Positions 49,824 to 56,179 of a stretch of DNA of 56,179 nucleotides are shown one piece after another. Numbering within the stretch: the first letter of the stretch is position 1; each line of letters begins with the position of its first letter. The stretch comes from Stentor coeruleus (taxonomy: Eukaryota; Ciliophora; Heterotrichea; Heterotrichida; Stentoridae): contig MPUH01000411.1 in assembly GCA_001970955.1 (NCBI GenBank), positions 1 through 56,179 on the forward strand, given 5' to 3'. The notes beneath the pieces were generated by a model. That model was given only the letters and a program-made list of their open reading frames with translations. It was not told where the DNA came from and did not search any database. Made by a program: the position numbers and the translations under genes.

Positions 49824-50764
49824 ATGGATTACGGTTTACAAAGAGAAAGGATAAGAATTAACAATATCCTAAACAAAGTTTCTAAAAGCTTAGCCCTTCC
49901 TACATCTTTAGTTAAAAGGTCAACAAATAAACTTACAAAACATAGAAAATTGTATAGTTATGAAGTAGAAAGCACAAAAAATATAGGGGCAAGTGATATT
50001 TCATTAGCAATTTTGATTGAAAGAGAGAAAGAAAGAGCTAGAGAAGAAAAAAAAAACAACTCTGGTGAAGCAAAGGCTAAAAAATCCGCACAACAGATTT
50101 TTACATTCCAAACATTAAGAGAAGCCCTAGCTGTAAACCCAGAATTGCATAAATCTCTTAATTATGCCAACAGATTTTTACATTCCAAACATTAAGAGAA
50201 GCCCTAGCTGTAAACCCAGAATTGCATAAATCTCTTAATTATAGCAATCGATCTGCAGGGCGAGGTTATGATGGTCAAATATATAAACAAGGGAATAAAT
50301 ATTCACTTTCTGTTGATAATGAATATAACAAAGTGACAAATTATGTTAATAGTCTTAAAGAAGCTAGTAACAGATTAAATTCTGGGACTCCAAATTTTTT
50401 GAAGATTATTTCTCAGAAAAATTTTATTAATAAACCTAGAGAAAAAAGAACTAGAAAAACCAAAAGCCCTATATTTGAAATTTTGAAAAACCCTTTAGTG
50501 TTTGAAAAATTAAGGAAATCAAGACAAGATGCGTATTTTAATAAGGAAATGCTTGTTGATTATAGGTATAAACATACTCTGGATAAAGGGAAAAAAAATA
50601 ATGGAGGATCTAAGATTAAGATGATTAATGTTGTTTTCCCTAAAGCTATTAGAAATTTGATTTTTAGTGATTCTAATAACAACTCTGGTAGTAGATTATT
50701 GGAAGAGGATATAACATTAAGAGGCTGGGAAAAAGTGACACCTTTAGGCCTTATAGAAAATTAA
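49824..50764 (+). CDS. Hypothetical protein, frame broken by a 77-nt duplication
   Basis: The open frame from ATG 49824 ends at 50195 and a second frame runs to TAA at 50764. The break lies in a direct duplication (50091-50165 and 50168-50242, period 77 nt, not a multiple of three). Counting one copy only, the span is 864 nt, exactly 288 codons, so the gene was a single 287-residue frame. The protein is basic, with a Glu/Lys-rich helical stretch around 65-90 and Asn/Lys-rich remainder; I do not recognise it. Whether the duplication is real or an assembly fault cannot be told here, but similar duplications flank N positions elsewhere in the window. Confidence 0.75.
50091..50242. repeat. Tandem duplication, 75-nt copies, period 77
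   Basis: 50091-50165 repeats at 50168-50242 with 2 nt between. It lies inside a coding frame and destroys it. Confidence 0.93.
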
Positions 50765-51184
50765 ATAATTTATTCTAATTTTTATGAAATAACTTTGTCT
50801 AAGATTTAAATTTTTTTTTGGTATGTCAAATATTATAATGTTATAGATAAATATCTGCTACAATTTCAAGGTTTTTATTAAAATGCTATTTATATGAAGA
50901 ATATCAAGGAAAATATATTTTCTTGCTAATTGCTATATATGATTATCAATAAGAGAACTACATAATCAAGTCATGAATTGTTTTATTCTTATAATCTTAA
51001 GCATCGTTATATAATATAATTATATTGAAAATTTTTATAGATATAAGTTATCTTAGTTTATTCGAAAAAATTACGATAATATAGTGAATAAATTCTAATA
51101 TAATTTTTAATAATAATAACTGACTAAGGTGCTTAAATGCTAAGATATTTGAAATAAGTGAGGTTGTAAATATATATATAAGGA
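50765..51184. other. Intergenic upstream of the tRNA
   Basis: AT-rich, with no gene or repeat that I can support. Confidence 0.5.
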
Positions 51185-51228
51185 GGTTGTTTGGCCGAGT
51201 GGTCTAAGGCGGTAGCTTAAGGCGCTAT

Positions 51229-51259
<31 letters not shown>

Positions 51260-51264
51260 AGCCA
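51185..51264 (+). tRNA. tRNA-Leu (anticodon AAG)
   Basis: An 80-nt class II tRNA. Acceptor stem GGTTGTT pairs with AGCAGCC (two G-U pairs) and A is the discriminator. The D stem is GCC/GGC. The anticodon stem GTAGC/GCTAT encloses the loop TTAAGGC, giving AAG, which reads Leu CUU (and CUC by inosine). The long variable arm TCCGAAAGGGC is typical of Leu. The T stem GTGGG/CCCAC holds the loop TTCAAAT. Internal A box (TGGCCGAGTGG) and B box (GGTTCAAATCC) are good. No CCA is encoded beyond the discriminator. A TTTT run right after the gene (51265-51268) is the Pol III terminator. No intron. Confidence 0.95.
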
Positions 51265-51268
51265 TTTT
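51265..51268 (+). terminator. Pol III T-run after tRNA-Leu
   Basis: Four T directly after the discriminator base, the usual minimal Pol III stop. Confidence 0.6.
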
Positions 51269-51406
51269 ATATTCAAACAATATAAGTCTTATATAAAATC
51301 AAGTTTTAACTAAAATCAAAATTAATTATTTTAGACTAATTTCAATTAGAAAAGTTCATTTTTATTATTAGACTAATATTATATTAATCAAATAAACTCA
51401 GTGTAG

Positions 51407-52030
51407 TTATGCAAAATTTTCTTCTTTCAACCCCTGATTCGACCTTTCAAAAGGCTCTTCTATAGCAGATACTTCCAAAGGTTGATTTTCTAGGCTTTTA
51501 ATATTTATTTCTGCAGCAACTCTTGCTTTTTTTCTCTGTATATATACAACGATAATTCCACAAATTAACAAAATATCCATAAAAAGAGTAAAAGCAATCA
51601 TAAATATCGACATACCCCAATAAGCACTATTTTCTATACAATTATTAGGACTCGATATAACTTCAATACCCCACAAGCTCCATCCAGTATTAGTGCCGAA
51701 ATAAACAAAGTATAAAGCAAAAGTAACTGTTAAAGAATTCATATTCGGTATCAACTGAAATAACAAATTAGCATAAATCAAGGCAAAAGAGTAATAAAAT
51801 ATCATCTGTCCAAGTAAAAATGCAAAAACCTCATCATCTTTACCTTCGCATTGATCCTTATAAAAAAACAATATTATCCCAGCAAGCAACCCTATCAATA
51901 CTAATACAAATGTAGGCACAGCTGTATAAACAAAAGCTACCTCGCTATATTCTATTAAAAAATTCTCAAAATCCTTCTTTGAACGATTTCGTTCCTTGAA
52001 TTTCAAAGTACTTTTTCTTATCCCTTCCAT
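51407..52030 (-). CDS. Four-TM membrane protein, unknown function
   Basis: 207 aa from the ATG at 52030 (MEGIRKST); the frame is open a few codons further up, but only from a TTG. Four hydrophobic helices lie at about residues 32-58, 70-93, 97-116 and 138-162. A basic N-terminus and an acidic, Ser/Glu-rich C-terminal tail suggest a cytosolic tail. A Cys in loop 1 (CEGKDDE) and one in the second loop (NNC) could pair. I do not recognise the family. It is not obviously related to the other two four-TM proteins of the window. TAA stop, intronless. Confidence 0.7.
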   Translation of the reverse strand: MEGIRKSTLKFKERNRSKKDFENFLIEYSEVAFVYTAVPTFVLVLIGLLAGIILFFYKDQCEGKDDEVFAFLLGQMIFYYSFALIYANLLFQLIPNMNSLTVTFALYFVYFGTNTGWSLWGIEVISSPNNCIENSAYWGMSIFMIAFTLFMDILLICGIIVVYIQRKKARVAAEINIKSLENQPLEVSAIEEPFERSNQGLKEENFA

Positions 52031-52684
52031 AATATATAAAAAAAACTCCAACTTTTCATATCAAAACTATATTACAAGTAACTTTAATATGAATTACCTT
52101 ATCAAAAATCATTCATAATAACTTCAATTTATTTTTAAGTGACAACTGCAAAATTAATAGTTCTAAGGATTTTGTGGATTACCCCACAGACTATAATATT
52201 ATAGATATCATTATTGTATTACTCATATAATAGTCAGGATTTTATTAAGTCAATTATTTTCCTCCAGAGTTGTAGGGGTTGAAATTATGTTTATTTCATT
52301 TATAAGGCTAGATGGTGCTTTTTCGGGTTGTATGAGGCTTCTCTTTGGCTGAAGGTTGAAAAATGAGAATTAACATAACCTAGAAATCTTAGATCTACTA
52401 GGAAGTAATAATATTCTAAAGACATATACATTTCTTGATTGATGAATCTACCCATGATTTGTAATTAATAGTCTGAAAGTATTTTGTAATTTATGATCAT
52501 TCCCTCTATGTAATAAATAAATTTCATTAACAGTTTATACTATAAAAACTCTGCTATAAAAAAATATCAAAACTCGAAAACCCACGAAAATTCCTAAAAT
52601 TATTAAAAACATAATTAAATCCTACATCTCTAAACCTTAATCCTAATAAAACCATAACTAAAAAAAAAACATATAATAAAAATA
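52031..52684. other. Divergent intergenic region
   Basis: No protein gene seen. A patch at about 52263-52360 is richer in G and T and less A-rich than its surroundings, followed by C-rich/G-poor sequence to 52684. I could not fold it into a known RNA. Confidence 0.5.
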
Positions 52685-53881
52685 ATGAAAAAACACAGAT
52701 CCAATAGTTGTATATTTGAAAATGATTTCAAAAGTCGAACAACAGTTACATCACCAAGCCTCATAACCGCAATTTACAACAAAGCTGAAAACCAAGAAGT
52801 TATTTATCCAATAAGCAAAAATCGTAAATCTGAATCTAAAAAAGGTCCTTTAAAATATTTTAAAAAAAGCCCTGACTATATAGCTGATCGTATAAAAGTA
52901 GATGAGTTTCTTAAAATGAAAAAAGCTAATACAAAAGTTCAGTTTTTAACAATAAATAGAGATATTTCTCATTTAAAAGATAAAAATCAAACATCTCATG
53001 CTTCAATCAAATTAAAACGTGAAAATGGTTTTGTATTACCTCAAGAAGTTTCAATGTTTCCTTCAGAAAGACATGAAATCTGTCAGAATGGTGATGAATT
53101 TTCTAACTTATTTCCTTATGTATTACAGAAATATGGGATGAATAATGGGGCTAATTATGGATCCCCACCTACTGTGAGGAAATCAAAAAGTCCTAAAAAG
53201 AACCCTGTACCTGGAAGACAGGATGTGAGTAATTTATTGGTTTGGTATAAAATTATGAAAAATAAATACTTTGATAATGAGATTAAAGAAAGTATGTTTG
53301 CTGAATGCAAAGGGGTTATTGCTATAACTCTAAAAGAAATTATGAACCAAATTTCCTTTAGCTGCCATGAACGTGGCGAATTAATCCTAGACCTCTTCCG
53401 AACATACTCTAAACTTATAAACAAATCCATAGAAGTCCTAAACAAAAAATACGAAAACGAGATAAAACTATTGAACTTGAATTACAAAGAAACTAAATCA
53501 AAACTTAAAGAAAAAATCAAAATACTAACAAATAAAATTCATTTTTTCGAGTCCCAAAACATATCTTTACAACAAAGCGAAGACGATTTAAAGAAAAAGC
53601 TTTTTGATTTAGAACAGGTAATAGAAAATTATAAAAAATCAGAAAATAGTTTGAGAAGAAGGACTTCAATGTCTATAAAAAAAGAATCTGATATATATAA
53701 TTATGAAAAATTTTTAACATCAAATCTAGGGAATTCATTAAGTAATATGCAAAGTCTTGATAGTTCTCCTGAGCTGAAAACATCTGGGTTGATAAATGCG
53801 AGGATTATTAGATATGGGACAATACAATCTCATATGGATGAGTATGATCAGAATTTAATTGATACAGAAGTTATAAGTTAA
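52685..53881 (+). CDS. Coiled-coil protein with p28/DNALI1-like core
   Basis: 398 aa. The disordered basic N-terminal half contains SP-type sites. Residues about 176-310 show the pattern of the axonemal dynein light chain p28 (DNALI1/AXDND1 type): 'RQDVSNLLVWYKIM', then 'MFAECKGVIAITLKEIMNQISFSCHERGELILDLFR', where p28 proteins have an ELIRQV...C.ERG.LL motif, followed by a long coiled coil. p28 binds single-headed inner-arm dyneins, the same class as the dynein heavy chain in this window. The C-terminus is Ser-rich. Codon choice changes sharply near 53340. ATG 52685, TAA stop, intronless. The family call is tentative. Confidence 0.6.
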   Translation: MKKHRSNSCIFENDFKSRTTVTSPSLITAIYNKAENQEVIYPISKNRKSESKKGPLKYFKKSPDYIADRIKVDEFLKMKKANTKVQFLTINRDISHLKDKNQTSHASIKLKRENGFVLPQEVSMFPSERHEICQNGDEFSNLFPYVLQKYGMNNGANYGSPPTVRKSKSPKKNPVPGRQDVSNLLVWYKIMKNKYFDNEIKESMFAECKGVIAITLKEIMNQISFSCHERGELILDLFRTYSKLINKSIEVLNKKYENEIKLLNLNYKETKSKLKEKIKILTNKIHFFESQNISLQQSEDDLKKKLFDLEQVIENYKKSENSLRRRTSMSIKKESDIYNYEKFLTSNLGNSLSNMQSLDSSPELKTSGLINARIIRYGTIQSHMDEYDQNLIDTEVIS

Positions 53882-54148
53882 TAATATTGGAAAATAAAAA
53901 TTTATGTATGAATATATTAAAGTGAAGGGAAATTCTAACAATTTTATAAAGTTTTGTCTATAAATTTTACCTGCATTTTTTTGGTGAAAATTGCGGATTT
54001 CCTATTCTCTGTATATTTTTATTTTAAAACAAGAAAGTTATACTTAATTAAAATGAAATAATAAAATATGACTGTAGGACTTTGAAGAAAATTGTATTGA
54101 AATTTTCAAAACTAAACCATTTTATCTTTAAAAATGATTAAAATATAA

Positions 54149-55438
54149 ATGTACCAAAGCTATAAGGATTTTCTTAATTTCAATAGCCAAGAATGGAAAT
54201 ACACATGCAATTTATTACAGGACTTTAACAGCGAGTCTTTTGATGATTTTTGCAATGTTATATCACAATTACAGTGTAATAATTGGCAAGAACCAATTAG
54301 AAGTATTCTTACTGAGTATTGTCCTTATCAAAATGAAATAGTTAAGCATTTTAACTGGGTTAAAGAAAAAATACTTAGGCTTCCTGAATTGTTCCCTAAC
54401 GGATTAGAACCGTATTACAATGAGTCGATAATAAAACTTGACAAAAACAGATGCTTAGGGATCCTCGGTGCTCTATTTTTTTCCTGCAGCCAAAGAATGC
54501 ACACTTTTCTTGACGAAAGGGAATCAGCAAAATTTCAATGTATGATAAGTTATTTCAACATAATGAAATCTTTATCAGATGATGATTTAAACAACGAATT
54601 TTTCATCATCGAAAAAAAATCCTTATCACCCGATAATCAAAGTGCATGGCTTAAAGATGATCATATTTTACTAGATTACGAAATCTATGAAGAGCTTAAA
54701 ATTGAAGACTATAACTACAAATCCATAAAAGCTGATTTTGCTAATCAATACATTGGAGGAGGAGTCTTATCTTTTGGATGTGTCCAAGAAGAAATTCTTT
54801 TTTCAATATACCCTGAGTTACTTATATCAATGGTATTTTGTAAACCTATGAAACCTCATGAAGCTATAGTCCTTAAAGGGGCAAGAAGAGCTGCTAATTA
54901 TTCAGGTTATGCTTGGAATTTTAGATTTGTTGAACAATGTTCTCAAGATATTCCTAAAGATCAAAATGGATGTATTGAAAATACTTTTGTCGCTATGGAT
55001 GCTTTAATGAGTCCATCATTATTAGCTCAATTTAGTGAAGATTGTTTATGGAGAGAATTGAATAAAGCTTTTATATCTTTTAATAGAAATAGCTTTGATT
55101 GTCAAGAACAACTTGATCCTGTTGTTACTGGAAGGTGGGGATGTGGGGAATTTGGTGGTTTTGCCCCTTTGAAAATACTTTTACAATGGATTTCAGCAAG
55201 TTCTGCTGGGAGAAAAATTGTAGTGACTACTTTTAAAGATAGGACTCTTGGGGAATTAGCTGAGATTATGGAAAAGTTTAGAGGGACTAAATGTAGGGAA
55301 CTTTTGGAAATGATTATTAAAAGTCCTGATTGTGAATTGTTGAGTATTTTGCTTGGGAAGAAGGCTTTTGAAGAAAGACCTCCGTTTGTTATCCCCTCTG
55401 GAAAAGATTTACTTGGGAGATTTGGAAAGAAGGATTAG
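54149..55438 (+). CDS. PARG: Poly(ADP-ribose) glycohydrolase
   Basis: PARG cleaves poly(ADP-ribose) chains after PARP signalling in DNA repair and transcription. A helical N-terminal part (1-130) precedes the macrodomain-like catalytic core with the diagnostic signature: 'ADFANQYIGGGVLSFGCVQEE', GGG at 203-205 and the catalytic QEE at 213-215. Further on are 'PELLISMVFCKPM', the adenine-side 'NYSGYAWNFRF' (about 249-259), 'FVAMDA' and the late 'TGRWGCGEFGGFAPLKILLQW' and 'TFKD' motifs. At 429 aa it is the compact form without the long regulatory N-terminus of the mammalian nuclear isoform. ATG to TAG, intronless. Confidence 0.95.
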   Translation: MYQSYKDFLNFNSQEWKYTCNLLQDFNSESFDDFCNVISQLQCNNWQEPIRSILTEYCPYQNEIVKHFNWVKEKILRLPELFPNGLEPYYNESIIKLDKNRCLGILGALFFSCSQRMHTFLDERESAKFQCMISYFNIMKSLSDDDLNNEFFIIEKKSLSPDNQSAWLKDDHILLDYEIYEELKIEDYNYKSIKADFANQYIGGGVLSFGCVQEEILFSIYPELLISMVFCKPMKPHEAIVLKGARRAANYSGYAWNFRFVEQCSQDIPKDQNGCIENTFVAMDALMSPSLLAQFSEDCLWRELNKAFISFNRNSFDCQEQLDPVVTGRWGCGEFGGFAPLKILLQWISASSAGRKIVVTTFKDRTLGELAEIMEKFRGTKCRELLEMIIKSPDCELLSILLGKKAFEERPPFVIPSGKDLLGRFGKKD

Positions 55439-56091
55439 AGGATGTGAAAAAAATAGATTAGGTAAGAAGATTTTTTAATTATAGAAAGATGTGGATGGTT
55501 TGTATGATAATAGAGGAATATGTATATTCAGTTTAATTTTTTGAGTTGTTTTTGATAAGGTATTATTGATATATTTAAGATATTAATTATTAGTTTTAAG
55601 GATAAGAAACTTAGGGTTTTCAGGTATAAATGTATGTACTGATAATTATTATTACTTACAATTTTCCTACTATTAACTTTTAGTTTTAATATTTTCCTAG
55701 ATTTTAAAAATATTTCAATATCTTTACTCCTCACCAATCATAATAATAATAAATGTAAAATTTACTAATTAAGCATAGAACTCACATCAAAGGTCAAAGT
55801 CTTCCATAAAACCCAATTCTGCTATGTTTGTAAAAACACAAAATATCCCAATTTTTTTTAAAAAATAAACATACTTTGTACATGTAACATAAAAAACATC
55901 CCCTAAAATCTTTATCTAAAAAAATCATACCAAACTTTAAGCACAATAATAACCCCCATTACCTTAATTATTCCAAAAATATTTGGGCTTATACTAAAAC
56001 CTGATGATTGTATAAATTCATATTTTTTTTTGTATATGAAATTATATATACAACTTATATTGATACTTTTGAAATTACAATCAAAGAAATC
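55439..56091. other. Intergenic region with sharp strand-composition switch
   Basis: By hand count 55441-55560 has 28 G and 1 C, while 55801-55920 has 5 G and 24 C. The change lies near 55650. The minus-strand frame at 55528-55737 is not convincing as a gene. Confidence 0.65.
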
Positions 56092-56179
56092 ATGGCAAAT
56101 AATACACCAGGCAGCTTAAAAACTTATGAGATTCAAAAATACATTGAGGAATTTTTACTGATTTGCAATCGTAAATTCG
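56092..56179 (+). CDS. Start of an unidentified gene, cut by the window end
   Basis: ATG at 56092 opens a frame (MANNTPGSLKTYEIQKYIEE...) that stays open to the last base. It follows a C-rich/G-poor leader like other plus-strand starts here. Too short to name. Confidence 0.5.
   Translation, partial: MANNTPGSLKTYEIQKYIEEFLLICNRKF

Noticed and set aside
52263..52360. G/T-richer intergenic patch as a snRNA or snoRNA
   Set aside because: I tried to match U1, U2, U4, U5 and U6 signatures and C/D boxes and found no convincing fit or stable fold.
55528..55737. 69-codon minus-strand frame
   Set aside because: Lys/Ile/Leu/Ser-only composition typical of AT-rich noncoding DNA, spanning the composition switch.

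Overview
The window looks like macronuclear DNA of a heterotrich ciliate, most likely Stentor. It is very AT-rich and gene-dense (27 complete or nearly complete protein genes, one tRNA and one partial gene). It uses the standard genetic code: TAA, TAG and TGA all terminate, tryptophan is TGG, and one frame runs 4,236 codons without an internal stop. It carries spliceosomal introns of only 15 or 16 nt. I found eight introns by joining frames that end at a stop and resume in frame. All end in AG, seven start GTA and one GTC, and all have an A at position 10, the expected branch point. Tiny introns plus the standard code fit Stentor better than Blepharisma (UGA read as Trp) or the Tetrahymena/Paramecium group (UAA/UAG reassigned). 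The species call is inference.

Layout. 1-4,100: a basic hypothetical protein, a NAP1-family histone chaperone and a USP-like pseudo-deubiquitinase with a Cys-rich tail. 4,070-7,850: a UvrD/Rep-type SF1 helicase, a four-TM protein and a p24/TMED cargo receptor. 8,100-15,100: five exons on the minus strand, making an ethanolamine-phosphate cytidylyltransferase (PCYT2) with a long new N-terminus, a SETD9-like SET protein, a TPR + cyclic-nucleotide-binding protein and an N-myristoylation-motif PP2C phosphatase. 16,100-27,300: a coiled-coil protein, ribosomal protein eL31, a 1,499-residue Tmc/PAS multi-TM protein, two hypotheticals and a four-TM protein. 27,700-40,400: one intronless axonemal inner-arm dynein heavy chain with an apparent tandem HU (CCDC81-like) N-terminus. 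40,800-45,400: a LITAF-domain protein with a wolframin-like C-terminal domain, a MUL1-like RING E3 13 nt behind it, a coiled-coil protein and mitochondrial-type FARS2. 45,700-56,179: a RAP-domain protein, a RING-coiled-coil-WWE-like protein, a hypothetical gene broken by a 77-nt duplication, tRNA-Leu(AAG), a four-TM protein, a p28/DNALI1-like coiled-coil protein, PARG and the start of one more gene.

There is no operon logic and no mobile element or CRISPR. Genes are simply packed tightly: TAA directly abuts ATG at 11,131/11,130, and convergent neighbours lie 4 to 43 nt apart. Functional themes are cilia (dynein, p28-like), membrane and lipid traffic (PCYT2, p24, LITAF-wolframin), organelle RNA/translation (FARS2, RAP) and chromatin/DNA repair (NAP1, SETD9, helicase, PARG).

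The most unusual signal is not a gene. Strand composition repeatedly flips from G-rich/C-poor to C-rich/G-poor, always in that order on the plus strand. It flips in convergent, divergent and tandem intergenic regions and also inside reading frames, where it shifts synonymous codon choice within a few codons. A second theme is local direct duplications, two of them beside single N positions, which look like assembly joins; one breaks a gene.
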